From: Pirellulales bacterium
Lineage (GTDB): Bacteria; Planctomycetota; Planctomycetia; Pirellulales; JALHPA01
Assembly: GCA_033762255.1 (NCBI GenBank)
Contig: JANRLT010000041.1
Location: forward strand, 1 to 64,000
Direction of reading: 5' to 3'
DNA length: 64,000 bases
Every line of letters starts with the position of its first letter. Within the stretch, counting starts at the first letter, position 1. Positions 18,097-27,726 of the stretch are shown in pieces. Both the position numbers and the translations under genes were made by a program. A model generated the notes under the pieces. The model worked only from the letters and a program-made list of their open reading frames with translations, was not told the DNA's origin and searched no databases.

Positions 18097-19530
18097 ATGC
18101 GCGGGGGATCGCTTTTATTGACACTGTTAGTCGCGGGCTATTGGCTTTGCGCCGGGGCTATGGCGGACGATTCCACCCCCCCGCGTCCCGCCGGTTGGTT
18201 ATGGACCTGCGATGGCCAAACGCGCTTTGTGCGGTTGCGGGCAATTTCCGAGGCAGGGGAGTTTGCTTTTCAATCCGCGACACTTGACGCGGCATCCGGG
18301 CCATCTCCCCGCGCCCTCGCGCCGCTGTCCATGGACAACAACGCCAGCGCTGCGCCCGCGGAGTCATTCACGTTACCGCTGGAAGAGTTGGACCGCTGGG
18401 GAAGTTGGCCCCGCGCCGCCGCGGGATTGCAGGTAGAACTGCGCGCTGGGGGCAGAATCATCGGCAGCTTAGTTAAGTGGACGGATCAGCGGGTGCGGAT
18501 GGACTTGGCGGCGGATGGCGGGGAAATTAACTTGCCACAAAGCGCCATTGCCCGGTTTATCTGGCAGCCGGACGTCTGGAATACCTGGCAACGACATCAT
18601 CCCACCTTGCGTGTTCCAGATACCGCCGCGGCATTCTCATCTTCCTCCGCCGAACCTGGCGGTGACGCCGCTACCGCGCCGGATGACATAACCTCCAAAA
18701 CCAGTGATTCGGTCTTGGTGGCAAATAAGCCAATAGAACAGGATCAGGTGTGGTTTATCAATGGTGATGTGCAGTCCGGCACGGTCACCGACTGGCGGGA
18801 TCGTACGATTTTTTTGCAGACAGCCGCTGGAGAACTTGCGCTCGAAACGGTCAATTTGGTCGCGGTGGAATTTGCCCCGTCCCGATTTGCCGCTCCGGCG
18901 GCGGACCTGGCGGAAATCCCGCCGGGAACGAAATTTTGGATCGGCTTGACGGATGGCACGCGGGTTTTGGCGGGATTGCCGCGGGCCACCCCGGCGGGCT
19001 TTGAACTGCCGCTGGAGCAGGGCGGCTTTATGAGTGCGTCGGCCGCGGCGCTTTGTGCCATTCAGCCCCTGCATCCCCGGGTGCGGTATCTTAGCGATTT
19101 GCCCGGCAGTTATAAACATGTCCCCTGGCTCACCCAGTCTTGGGATTACCAGCGTGACCGCAACGTGTTGGGTGGGTCGTTGCTCTCCGGCGGAGTAGCG
19201 GCGGTCAAGGGGCTAGGTTTGCACAGCGCGGCGCGTTTGACGTATGTGCTTCCCGATCATTGCCTGGCTTTTGCCGCCGAAGTGGGGATTGACGACGCGA
19301 CGGCTGGCGGCGGCGAGGTGATATGCCGCATCTATGGCGACGCGGGGACGGGGGAATGGCGGTTGCTGCGGGTAACGCCGATTGTGCGTGGTGGGGATGC
19401 CCCTTTGCCCGTGCGGGTGGATTTGACCGGACAAAAACGACTAAGCCTGCTGGTGGATTATGGGCGAGAGGGAGGGGCTCTTGATCACGCCGATTGGCTG
19501 AATGCGCGGGTCATTGTCGCCGCGCCTTGA
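18097..19530 (+). CDS. Exported NPCBM/NEW2-like domain protein
   Basis: 477 residues with a signal peptide (LLLTLLVAGYWLCAGAMA). The middle holds two beta-rich SH3-like segments (LRAGGRIIGSLVKWTDQRV; VWFINGDVQSGTVTDW) interrupted by Ser/Thr/Asp-rich linker. The C-terminal ~150 residues resemble NPCBM/NEW2 carbohydrate-binding domains: LGGSLLSGGVAAVKGLGLHSAARLTY, EVGIDDATAGGGEVICRIYGDA, LSLLVDYGREGGALDHADW. It starts 6 nt after the squalene-cyclase-repeat gene, so it is translated from the same mRNA. A glycan-binding role at the cell surface follows from the domain only. Confidence 0.82.
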   Translation: MRGGSLLLTLLVAGYWLCAGAMADDSTPPRPAGWLWTCDGQTRFVRLRAISEAGEFAFQSATLDAASGPSPRALAPLSMDNNASAAPAESFTLPLEELDRWGSWPRAAAGLQVELRAGGRIIGSLVKWTDQRVRMDLAADGGEINLPQSAIARFIWQPDVWNTWQRHHPTLRVPDTAAAFSSSSAEPGGDAATAPDDITSKTSDSVLVANKPIEQDQVWFINGDVQSGTVTDWRDRTIFLQTAAGELALETVNLVAVEFAPSRFAAPAADLAEIPPGTKFWIGLTDGTRVLAGLPRATPAGFELPLEQGGFMSASAAALCAIQPLHPRVRYLSDLPGSYKHVPWLTQSWDYQRDRNVLGGSLLSGGVAAVKGLGLHSAARLTYVLPDHCLAFAAEVGIDDATAGGGEVICRIYGDAGTGEWRLLRVTPIVRGGDAPLPVRVDLTGQKRLSLLVDYGREGGALDHADWLNARVIVAAP

Positions 19531-19720
19531 TCCCCCCTCGCGGATGGCAGGTTCTCGGTTGCGCGGTCCCTCTTTTTATGCTAGCACATTTGCTCTCGCG
19601 GGAATGACCGGCGGATGTCACGATTGTCCGCTGTGAAGGACTGCCCACCCCCTGGCCGGGTCGTCCAACGGCGGTTATTTTTCCGCCGGTGCTTGTTTGC
19701 CATCTTCCCCGGGTACCCCT

Positions 19721-21025
19721 GTGAGTAGCGCGACTGCGGCCACCTTATCAAGTCTGAGGCAACCAACCATCCCTTGCGGGACCACCGCCAGCTCTCGGCG
19801 CTGGCAACTGTTAGCGCTCTGCGCCTGGGGCTTGGTGGGCATGGTTCTGGGCGCGCGACTGGGAATGTTGCCGTATGAGCGCAGCGTGCTCGACGAGTAT
19901 GCGTTCGGTCCGGCAAGTTGGTGGAGCGATGACGTTTTTGTCTACGAGACCACGATCCATTATTTATACACGCCGACATTCACTGTTTGTTACTCGCTCA
20001 TCTGGATGTGGCCACCGGGCGTGGCCGCCATCTTGTGGACTATGCTCAACCTGTGCAGCCTGTACGCTGGCCTGCGCGCGCTCAACCAGCGCCTCTTGCC
20101 GGTTGTGTTTGCCGGTTGGGGCCCGCGCGAACAGGCATGTTTGCAACTTTTGGCGTTGTGGGGGTGCTTTCGCGGGATGTGGTCCGGCCAGGCCAATGCC
20201 CTGGTGGCGGGGCTGGCGTGCCTGGCCGCGGTCGCGATTTACCAGCGACAATGGTGGCGTGCGGCGTTGTGGCTGACTTTGCCCGTCTTTATCAAAATTT
20301 GGCCTGTCGCATTACTTTTGTTGTTTGTCGCGGCGTTTCCCCGACAGTTGGCATGGCGGCTAGCGGCGCTTTTTGCCGCCTTCGCTGCGTTGCCGTGGTT
20401 CACGCGTGATTGGGCTTTTGTCATGCGACAGCATGTCGGCTATGTCGACATGCTCCTCCACCGCCGCCAACAGATCCGCCTGCACGGCTATCGCGATTTT
20501 TGGACAATCTGGGAACAATTTGCCACACCCGTGCCAGCGGCCTATCAGGTGTTGCAAATCGCCTCGGGCCTGGGATTAGCCTATGCCGCGCTCCACTGGG
20601 CCAAGCGGGCCAATGACCCCGTCAACCGCGCCAGCATGGTACTACGCGTCACCGCGCTGTGGGCGTGTTGGCAACTGCTGTTGGGACCTGGATCGGAACG
20701 ACTGACACTGGGGATCTGCGCGCCGTTTGCGGCGGTGGCCTTGATCGCGGGTTGGGGGAGGGGAGTAGCGAGCTGGTCGTACGGAGTGGCCTTGGCCGCG
20801 TGGTGCGGCCTGTTTGTGTTGGGGCTAGGAGAGATAGAACGCGCCCTGGCGCGCGTGACACACCCCGCCGTACAGGCCATCGCCCCCGGCGGAGTGATCT
20901 TGCTCGCGCTGTGGTGGCTATTTTGGAATCTCCCGGGGGATCAGCCCCGCCCCGCCAGTCTAAAACAGCTCCCGGATCGGACTGCCGCTGTCGATCAAGG
21001 GAATCGGACGCCCGCTGTGGTTTAA
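19721..21025 (+). CDS. Glycosyltransferase family 87-type membrane protein
   Basis: About 434 residues with roughly ten hydrophobic segments. Family-87 features are the segment FRGMWSGQANALVAGLACLA (~150-170) followed by LPVFIKIWPVALLLLFV (~190-205), the GQ..N...A and K..P pattern of polyprenyl-phosphate-mannose-dependent mannosyltransferases. An acidic loop after the first membrane segment (ERSVLDEYAF) could hold the catalytic Asp. It probably transfers a sugar from a lipid carrier on the outer face of the cytoplasmic membrane. GTG 19721 was chosen; TTG 19697 is possible. Its last 66 bp overlap the convergent DUF1501 gene. Confidence 0.78.
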   Translation: MSSATAATLSSLRQPTIPCGTTASSRRWQLLALCAWGLVGMVLGARLGMLPYERSVLDEYAFGPASWWSDDVFVYETTIHYLYTPTFTVCYSLIWMWPPGVAAILWTMLNLCSLYAGLRALNQRLLPVVFAGWGPREQACLQLLALWGCFRGMWSGQANALVAGLACLAAVAIYQRQWWRAALWLTLPVFIKIWPVALLLLFVAAFPRQLAWRLAALFAAFAALPWFTRDWAFVMRQHVGYVDMLLHRRQQIRLHGYRDFWTIWEQFATPVPAAYQVLQIASGLGLAYAALHWAKRANDPVNRASMVLRVTALWACWQLLLGPGSERLTLGICAPFAAVALIAGWGRGVASWSYGVALAAWCGLFVLGLGEIERALARVTHPAVQAIAPGGVILLALWWLFWNLPGDQPRPASLKQLPDRTAAVDQGNRTPAVV

Positions 21026-22378
21026 AAAGTTGATCGTGGGGTCGATGCCCAGGACCTGAAAGATTGTCGCGTGCAGGTCTCCCGGCGTGACGGGCCGATC
21101 GATCGGGTGCTCGCCGCGGGAGTTGGTGGCGCCGATGATTCGGCCTCCTTGCACGCCGCCCCCTCCCGCCAGGCAAAACATGGCATTCCCCCAGTGATCC
21201 CGCCCCGGCGAACCCATGCTGCCAGGCGCGCCCCCATTTCCGCCATCGTTCATCTTGGGCGTGCGGCTGAATTCGCCGCACAGCAGCACCAGGGTTTTTT
21301 CCCATAACCCGCGTTGGGCAAGATCCTCTAGCAACGCGGCAAAAGACCGATCCACCGCGGGAATCATCCGTTCATATGCGGGCTTGATGTCCCAGTGATG
21401 GTCCCAGCCCCCGGAATGGATGCTGACAACGGTCACCCCCGCCTCGACCAGCCGCCGCGCCAGCAAGGCCGACTGACCCAGCGTGTCGCGGCCGTAACGT
21501 TCGCGGACGGCGTCCGGCTCGGCGGCAATGTCAAAGGCCGCGCGGGCGGCGGGACTGGTAACCAGGTCGAACGCCCGCTGTTGAAATTTATCGAGCGCGG
21601 CTTGCGGGTTTGACTTGCCCGTGGATTCCCGAGCGGCGATGTTGGCCGACGCATCCGCCGCGCGGCGCATCTCGTCAATTGATTTGCGCAGGTGCTCGCG
21701 GTCTTGCAGGCGGGCGATGGTGACATCGGGCAGGACGGAAAGGTTGGGGACTTGGTAACCGTCGGGGTTGGGATCTCCCGCGGTAAAGGGCTGGTGTTCG
21801 GGGCCGAGGTAGCTCGATCCAAAGTAGCCGGGATTGAGGCCCACGCTAGCGGCATGGGGGACGCCGACATGCGCGGGGAGTCCCGCCGTGCGCGGGCCAA
21901 TCAGTTTTGAAGCCGCGGCGCCAAAGTAAGGATTGCGCGGGGCGGTCTCTAGGCCGTTCGCTCCGAATCGACCCGTCAAAATGGCGTGCGCGGCGGCAAA
22001 GTGGTCGCCATTATCATGATACAGGCTGCGGATAATCGAAAATTTGTCGGCCACTTTGGCTTGCTCGGGAAGCAACTCGCTAATTTCAAATCCCGGCACG
22101 TTGGTCTTTTGCGGCAGCCAAATGCCCCGATACTCGGACGGGGCCTGAGGCTTCATATCGTACAAATCCAGATGGCTAGGTCCGCCATCCAGCCAAAACA
22201 GAATCACGCGGGTGTCCTTATTCACAGTCGTCGGGCCGGCGGCGGATTCCTGGGCGCGCAGGATGGCCGGCAAGCCCAGGCTAGCCAGGCCGGTAAAGCC
22301 GATTTGCAAGAAGCTGCGGCGGGAAACGCCATCACAATAGCGGCGGGAACGGGCGGAGGAAAAAGGAATTTGCAACAT
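20960..22378 (-). CDS. DUF1501 family exported protein (1)
   Basis: 472 residues of the sulfatase-like DUF1501 family common in Planctomycetes. A Tat signal (SRRSFLQIGFTGLASLGLPAIL, ~18-40) is followed by VILFWLDGGPSHLDLYDMKP (~60-80, metal-site Asp), HAILTGRFG, VVSIHSGGWDHHWDI and VLLCGEFSRTPKMND, with WGNAMFCLAGGGV near the end. These are typical alkaline-phosphatase-fold signatures. It is the third gene of the PSD1-DUF1501-DUF1501 block on the minus strand, 117 nt after the other DUF1501 gene. Substrate unknown; the partner cytochrome suggests polysaccharide or sulfated-glycan use, which is inference. Confidence 0.92.
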   Translation of the reverse strand: MLQIPFSSARSRRYCDGVSRRSFLQIGFTGLASLGLPAILRAQESAAGPTTVNKDTRVILFWLDGGPSHLDLYDMKPQAPSEYRGIWLPQKTNVPGFEISELLPEQAKVADKFSIIRSLYHDNGDHFAAAHAILTGRFGANGLETAPRNPYFGAAASKLIGPRTAGLPAHVGVPHAASVGLNPGYFGSSYLGPEHQPFTAGDPNPDGYQVPNLSVLPDVTIARLQDREHLRKSIDEMRRAADASANIAARESTGKSNPQAALDKFQQRAFDLVTSPAARAAFDIAAEPDAVRERYGRDTLGQSALLARRLVEAGVTVVSIHSGGWDHHWDIKPAYERMIPAVDRSFAALLEDLAQRGLWEKTLVLLCGEFSRTPKMNDGGNGGAPGSMGSPGRDHWGNAMFCLAGGGGVQGGRIIGATNSRGEHPIDRPVTPGDLHATIFQVLGIDPTINFLNHSGRPIPLIDSGSPIRELF

Positions 22379-22495
22379 ACGCGTGGCTCCTGGGGTGAGG
22401 GAAAGTTCAGGAGGGAAGGGAAAAGCGAGGTGAACAATCGGTTGGGGATTTGAATGATTCCGGATACATGTTCATTTACAATATTTATAAATGAT

Positions 22496-23959
22496 TTACG
22501 CGATCAAATCCCGGACGACGCGGCCATGCACATCGGTCAGGCGAAAATCACGACCGGCGTAGCGGTAGGTGAATTTTTCATGGTCAAACCCTAGTAAATG
22601 CAAGAGCGTGGCGTGCAGATCGTGGATATGGACTTTATTTTCGACGGCGGCAAAGCCGAATTCATCGGTCGCGCCGTAGACATAGCCTTTTTTCACGCCG
22701 CCACCGGCCAAGAGCATGGTAAAGCCGTAATGATTGTGGTCGCGGCCGTTTACCTTGCCCGCGTTTTGGCCGGGAGTGGGGAGTTCCACGGTCGGGGTGC
22801 GGCCAAATTCGCCGCTAATCATGACCAAGGTGCTGTCCAGCAGGCCGCTGCTTTTTAGGTCGGTAATGAGCGCCGCGATCCCGCCATCCACCTCGCCCGC
22901 TAAGCGGCGGTGGTTGACTTCGATATCGTCATGGTTGTCCCAGGGTTGCCCCTCGCCATGCCAAACCTGCACAAATCGCACGCCCCGCTCGATCAAGCGG
23001 CGGGCGATCAGCAGTTGCCTTCCCTGCGTCGACTGGCCATAAGCCTCGAGAATATTTGCCGGTTCGCGACTGGTGTCAAAGGCGTCGGCCGCTTCGGCCT
23101 GCATCCGGTAAGCCAGTTCAAAGCTGTGAATCCGCGCATCCAACTGCGCGTCGCCGGGACGGGCGGTTTTGTGCAAACCGTTAAGCTCTTGTACCAGATC
23201 CAACTGGCGGCGCTGGTCCTCGCGGGATTGATGCTTGGTGCGGATATGTTCGATCAGCTTTTCCAGGTCGGTATGCTGGGTGTTGATATATGTTCCCTGG
23301 TAGATCCCGGGTAAAAAGCCCGCTTGCCAGTTTTGAGTTTCTTGAATGGGATACCCCCCCGGGCACATGGCGATAAACGCGGGGAGGTTCTCATTTTCGG
23401 TCCCCAGGCCATAAGTCAGCCAAGAGCCCATGCTGGGGCGCACCAGCCGCGGCTCGCCGCAGTTCATCAATAACAGCGAAGGCTCGTGATTGGGGACATC
23501 GGCATGGAGCGAACGCAGGACGGTGAATTCGTCGATCACGCTTCCCACTTTTGCAAATATTTCGCTGACTTCGATCCCGCTTTGTCCGTACTTTTGAAAT
23601 TTATACGGACTGGGTAACGCCGCGCCGGTCTTGCGCTCGGTCGGACGGTTGTTGGGAATGGGTTTCCCGGCGTATTTTTCCAGCAGGGGCTTAGGGTCAA
23701 AGGTGTCCACATGCGAACACCCCCCATTTAAAAAGATATGAATAACACGTTGCGCCTTGGGGGCAAAGTGGGGCGCCTTTGCGCTGAGCGGGGAAGTGTC
23801 CGTGGGGGAGGCAGGGGCTACGCCCGGGGACGCGGCGGATGGCTCGAGAGCGCGGGCGTTTCGACTTAGCAAACCGCTTTGCTCTAGCAGTTTCCCCAGG
23901 GCCACGGCTCCAAAGCCCAAGCCGCTACGGGTCAGCAGATCACGTCGATTGATGAACAT
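22496..23959 (-). CDS. DUF1501 family exported protein (2)
   Basis: 487 residues. The Tat-like N-terminus (MFINRRDLLTRSGLGFGAVALG) is followed by IFLNGGCSHVDTFDPKP (~95-112), FQVWHGEGQPWDNHDDIEVN-like metal-binding residues, TLVMISGEFGRTPTVE and HYGFTMLLAGGGVKKG. It belongs to the longer subgroup of DUF1501 proteins that usually follow PSD1-type cytochromes. It lies 144 nt downstream of the PSD1 gene. It is only distantly similar to the neighbouring DUF1501 protein, so the pair is probably not a recent duplication. Confidence 0.93.
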   Translation of the reverse strand: MFINRRDLLTRSGLGFGAVALGKLLEQSGLLSRNARALEPSAASPGVAPASPTDTSPLSAKAPHFAPKAQRVIHIFLNGGCSHVDTFDPKPLLEKYAGKPIPNNRPTERKTGAALPSPYKFQKYGQSGIEVSEIFAKVGSVIDEFTVLRSLHADVPNHEPSLLLMNCGEPRLVRPSMGSWLTYGLGTENENLPAFIAMCPGGYPIQETQNWQAGFLPGIYQGTYINTQHTDLEKLIEHIRTKHQSREDQRRQLDLVQELNGLHKTARPGDAQLDARIHSFELAYRMQAEAADAFDTSREPANILEAYGQSTQGRQLLIARRLIERGVRFVQVWHGEGQPWDNHDDIEVNHRRLAGEVDGGIAALITDLKSSGLLDSTLVMISGEFGRTPTVELPTPGQNAGKVNGRDHNHYGFTMLLAGGGVKKGYVYGATDEFGFAAVENKVHIHDLHATLLHLLGFDHEKFTYRYAGRDFRLTDVHGRVVRDLIA

Positions 23960-24033
23960 GGAAGTTCTATCTCTGGTTGTTTGTCCGCAAACTTAGAGTT
24001 ATTGGCTGAATAACGCTAAATCCGAATAATTGA

Positions 24034-24096
24034 ATCGGGCCGTTGGGCCTTTACATGGGGTACTTCTCTTAACCGAGGGGAGCGCCGCGCTTGTCT
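24034..24096. repeat. GGGCCGTTGGCCC dispersed element, degenerate copy
   Basis: ATCGGGCCGTTGGGCCTT followed by ACCGAGGGGAGCGCCGCGCTTG resembles the fuller copies at 59879-59991 and 63878-63978. It sits in the 144-bp gap between the PSD1 and DUF1501 genes. Confidence 0.55.
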
Positions 24097-24103
24097 TATC
24101 CAC

Positions 24104-27064
24104 CTAATCCACAAACACAAATTCATTCGTCATGAGGAGCGCCTGGGCCAGTTGCCTCCAGGCATGCTCCGCCGGAGAGGTGGCCACCCCGTCCGCGGGG
24201 GTCGGTTTCTCCACAAATTTCAAAGCCAGGCTTTCTTCTTCCGGGGTGGCGCTGCGGCCTAGCACGCACTGATACAGTGCCTGGATTTTGGCGGCGGGAT
24301 TATCCGCTTTGGCGACGCTCTGTCGTTCAAGGACCCCCTCCGCCATTTCCACCACAAAGGGGCTATTTAAAAAGAATAGTGCCTGCTGGGGAACCGTTGT
24401 GTTAAACCGCTGCGGCGTATGGGTGTCGGGGCTGGCAAAATCAAACGTGCGAAAAAAACCGGGTAGGTTTTGCCGTTCGATATGACCATAAATGCTGCGG
24501 CGATTGCTATGTTGTTCGACCATTTCGACCGCCTTACCCCCCAGCGTCAAATCTAGCTTGCCGCTTGCGGCCAAGAGCGAATCACGCAATGCCTCGAGGT
24601 CCAGCCGCCGCCGGTTTGCTCGCCAATAGTAATCGTTTTCGGGATCGATACTCCGGGCCGCAGGTCGGTCGGCGGAAGATTGCTGATAAACGCTGCTCAA
24701 GACTATCTGGCGGTGCAAATGCTTGAGCGACCAGCCGTGCTGGATAAAATCAGCCGCTAAAAAATCCAACAGCTCTCGCTGCGGCGGCGAAACAGTTCGC
24801 ACGCCAAAATCGCTGGCTGTGGGGACTAGTCCCGTTCCAAAATGATGCTGCCAGACTCGATTGACAATTACCCGCGCGGTCAGGGGATTATCTGCCGAGG
24901 CAATCTCGCGGGCTAATTCTAATCGACCACTGCCGTTTTTGTACGAGGGACGCTCGGGCCCGGTAATGATGCTGACAAATCGCCGCGGCACATGCGGGCC
25001 CGCCCGGTCGGGATTGCCGCGCAACAGAATCGGCGTAGTTTCGGCAATTTGGGGGGCATCCCGCAGGATCAGGGCCTGTGCGGGAGCCTCGGGTGATTTT
25101 GCAAGCTGGCCCACTTCATCCCGCAGCTTTTTTAGTTCATCTTTGACGGGCTTGGAAAACGCCCGATCGAGTTGTTCGGGTCGAATATGAAATGGGGAAT
25201 TTTCTCCGGCGATGATTTGCCGCAACTCCTCCGCAGCGGGATCGTCCAAGGCTGTGGGAACGGGAAGATTGGCCGCTTGGGCCGCGGCGGTTCGCTCGTT
25301 AAATTCCCGTTCCGCGGCGGTCAGCAGTCGGGCAAAGGCGATGGTGAACTGCCGGAGATTGGCGGAGGGGGCTTCCGTAAAGAGTTGGGCGACGCGAGGA
25401 TTGATTTTTGCGGGTTTTTCCGCCGTCGGGCGGTATTTTTCCCAAATTGGGCCGGCTTGCGCGGCAAAATCCGCCTCCGTGAGCTGGACTAACTCTAAAT
25501 AAGGGGACCAGATGGGACTATGATCCTTACCCGCTTGCTCTAGCAGTTTTTTCCAGCGCTCGATGATGGGTTTGCTAAATTGCAACTTTCCCAATTCCTG
25601 GCTTAGTTGCGGATGCTGGTCGTTGCTGTTGCCCAGTTTGGCCACGAGCAGGTATTCGGCCAGATGGTCGCGCCAACTTTGGCGTAGAGCGGTCTCTTGC
25701 TCAGCCCGGTAGTCGGTCAGCTTTTTCTCGACGGCCGCCAGACGGTCCTGATAGGCGGGACTGGGGGGGGAAATGGGAACTAGCTCTTCAACGCAGGCGT
25801 CAAATATGCCAAACAACGAGTAATAATCGGCCGTGGGGATGGGATCAAACTTGTGATCATGGCAGCGGGCGCAAGATACCGTCAGCCCCTGGGTGGTTCG
25901 CATAAGCACATCAATGCGATCGTCAATAATGTCGAATTTGTTATTGAGGAATCGCCGCCCGAGGGTCAAAAATCCCAACGCCGCCAAGTCCGGCCGCGGT
26001 TGATCAGACTGTAGCGGCAATAAATCCGCCGCCAGTTGCTTTATCAAGAACTGATCATAGGGAAGATCATTATTCAGCGCATTGACCACCCAATCGCGAT
26101 AGACATACGCGAAGGGATAGGCGCGATCCTCCGTAAAGACATAACCTTTGGTGTCGGCATAGCGGGAGAGATCAAGCCAATACCGGGCCCAACGCTCGCC
26201 GTAATGGGGCGACGCCAAGAGCCGCTCGACCACTTCGGCGTAGGCCTGCGGGGTGGGATTTTTACAAAACTCATCCACCTCCGTGGCCGTGGGGGGTAGC
26301 CCCGTCAAGTCATAATACACCCGGCGAATCAAGCTGCGGGGATCCGCCGGTGGAGCAGGTGTTAAGTTTTTATCTCGCAACTTTGCCAAGATAAATTCAT
26401 CAATGGGGCTTTTTACCCAATCCGCGGGAATTCCCCCCGCGGCTAGTTCCTCGGGATTATGCCGCGGCACAGCGGGCATCGTTACTTTTTGAAACGCCCA
26501 ATGGTTTTTGCCCAATTCAGCCGGAGTGCTCTTAGCCTGGGCTTCGGGCTCTTCCGGCCAGGGAGCTCCTTGCTCGATCCAAGAGCGGAGCAATTGCAAG
26601 TCTGTATCTGGCAATTTGGCTTCGGGGGGCATCTTGATTTCCCCCTCATGGCGGATCACGGCCAAAATTTTGCTGTTGGCGGGCTGGGCGGGATCAAAAA
26701 TCGGCCCATCGTCTCCTCCCGCCATGAATCCCTGTTTTTTGTCTAATCGCAGGCCATATTCTTGCTTTTTTGAACCATGACACGCGGAGCAATGGGTGTG
26801 CAAGAGGGGACGGATTTTGGATTCAAAATGCTCGATCTGCTCCGGTGTGGGTACCGGTGGGGAAGTGAGTGACTGTTCGGGAATGGCCGGTGGAGGTTGT
26901 TCGGCGGCAGTCATCCCTGGCAAAGGGAGCATGCCCAATCCCAACATGGCGACATACCCGAGCCAAGAAGCAATCCTTGGGGGGTGAGCGCAGCGCAGTC
27001 TACCAGTGGAAGCATTAACTCCCCGGCCAGCGGAGTCGTAACGGTGCGCGAGCTGAAAAAACAT
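24104..27064 (-). CDS. PSD1-type cytochrome c (PSCyt1-DUF1549-DUF1553)
   Basis: 986 residues with a signal peptide near residues 35-55. Domain order: PSCyt1 with haem motif CSACH (~93) and conserved LRLDKKQGFMAGGDDGP; DUF1549/PSCyt2 (~215-430; DEFILAKLRDKNL, RVYYDLTGLPPT, HYGERWARYWLDLSRYADT) with a second CxxCH in CARCHDHKFDPI (~400); a helical spacer; DUF1553 (~725-960; RVIVNRVWQHHFG, SDFGVRTVSPPQRELLDFLA). Two CxxCH motifs predict a di-haem periplasmic protein. It heads a minus-strand block with two DUF1501 genes, the usual planctomycete arrangement. Haem attachment would depend on the ResB-CcsA protein encoded at 32729-36604. Confidence 0.95.
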   Translation of the reverse strand: MFFQLAHRYDSAGRGVNASTGRLRCAHPPRIASWLGYVAMLGLGMLPLPGMTAAEQPPPAIPEQSLTSPPVPTPEQIEHFESKIRPLLHTHCSACHGSKKQEYGLRLDKKQGFMAGGDDGPIFDPAQPANSKILAVIRHEGEIKMPPEAKLPDTDLQLLRSWIEQGAPWPEEPEAQAKSTPAELGKNHWAFQKVTMPAVPRHNPEELAAGGIPADWVKSPIDEFILAKLRDKNLTPAPPADPRSLIRRVYYDLTGLPPTATEVDEFCKNPTPQAYAEVVERLLASPHYGERWARYWLDLSRYADTKGYVFTEDRAYPFAYVYRDWVVNALNNDLPYDQFLIKQLAADLLPLQSDQPRPDLAALGFLTLGRRFLNNKFDIIDDRIDVLMRTTQGLTVSCARCHDHKFDPIPTADYYSLFGIFDACVEELVPISPPSPAYQDRLAAVEKKLTDYRAEQETALRQSWRDHLAEYLLVAKLGNSNDQHPQLSQELGKLQFSKPIIERWKKLLEQAGKDHSPIWSPYLELVQLTEADFAAQAGPIWEKYRPTAEKPAKINPRVAQLFTEAPSANLRQFTIAFARLLTAAEREFNERTAAAQAANLPVPTALDDPAAEELRQIIAGENSPFHIRPEQLDRAFSKPVKDELKKLRDEVGQLAKSPEAPAQALILRDAPQIAETTPILLRGNPDRAGPHVPRRFVSIITGPERPSYKNGSGRLELAREIASADNPLTARVIVNRVWQHHFGTGLVPTASDFGVRTVSPPQRELLDFLAADFIQHGWSLKHLHRQIVLSSVYQQSSADRPAARSIDPENDYYWRANRRRLDLEALRDSLLAASGKLDLTLGGKAVEMVEQHSNRRSIYGHIERQNLPGFFRTFDFASPDTHTPQRFNTTVPQQALFFLNSPFVVEMAEGVLERQSVAKADNPAAKIQALYQCVLGRSATPEEESLALKFVEKPTPADGVATSPAEHAWRQLAQALLMTNEFVFVD

Positions 27065-27726
27065 GCAAAACTACGGGTAAAATGAAAGATTTACCAAGGC
27101 GGTCGCGGGTGCGCGACCTGCAAACCCGCGACGGGGTCACAGGGACATTTCGCGGGGAAGGAACTGACAAAAATCAAGCACAGGCGGGGATGCCGCCAGG
27201 AAATCGTCGGTGCGATTCCCCGGAGCAACGGTGCTTAAAATATAGGTGGCCCTGACCAAATTTAGTTCGATCCGGACCAAGGTCATTATCACCTTTGCCA
27301 AGGTGGTTGCCAAGCAAATTTTTGGGGTGGTGCGCTGTTTTTTTGGCTGGTGGACCGCTCCCCGGAGGTGGCATGGGGAGGAAATAGAAAATTCGGGGGA
27401 AAACCCGCTGATTGTTTGACAATTCGCGCATACTCAAATAGCATGCAGAGAGAGGAAAAAGGAGTGGAAGATGGCAAATTCCATTCTTTCCGGCAAGAGA
27501 AAGAGGCGTCACAGAGGGATTCTCGCGCTGGCCGGATTTTCTGAGGCGATTATCAGGACAATTGCCGCAAGGTTAGATACAGGTCTGATCCCTGGCGGTT
27601 TTTTAGTGATGTGTGCCGGGACTTGTCATGATGGGGTTCCCCTCATTATTTCGGCATAACCGCAATCCCAGGTGTCAGCGACCGCTCCGGTTTTGTGCGC
27701 ACCCGTTTTATTTTTGAGTGAATTCC
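27065..27726. other. Intergenic region between divergent genes
   Basis: About 660 bp between the divergently transcribed PSD1 gene and the beta-repeat surface protein gene. A 9-bp perfect inverted repeat (GTCGCGGGT at 27102-27110, ACCCGCGAC at 27124-27132) lies in the presumed leader of the PSD1 gene. I see no convincing coding frame and no consensus promoter. Confidence 0.5.

Noticed and set aside
27471-27659. 62-codon plus-strand frame before the beta-repeat gene
   Set aside because: No ribosome-binding site, no motif and no sign of selection; short enough to be chance.
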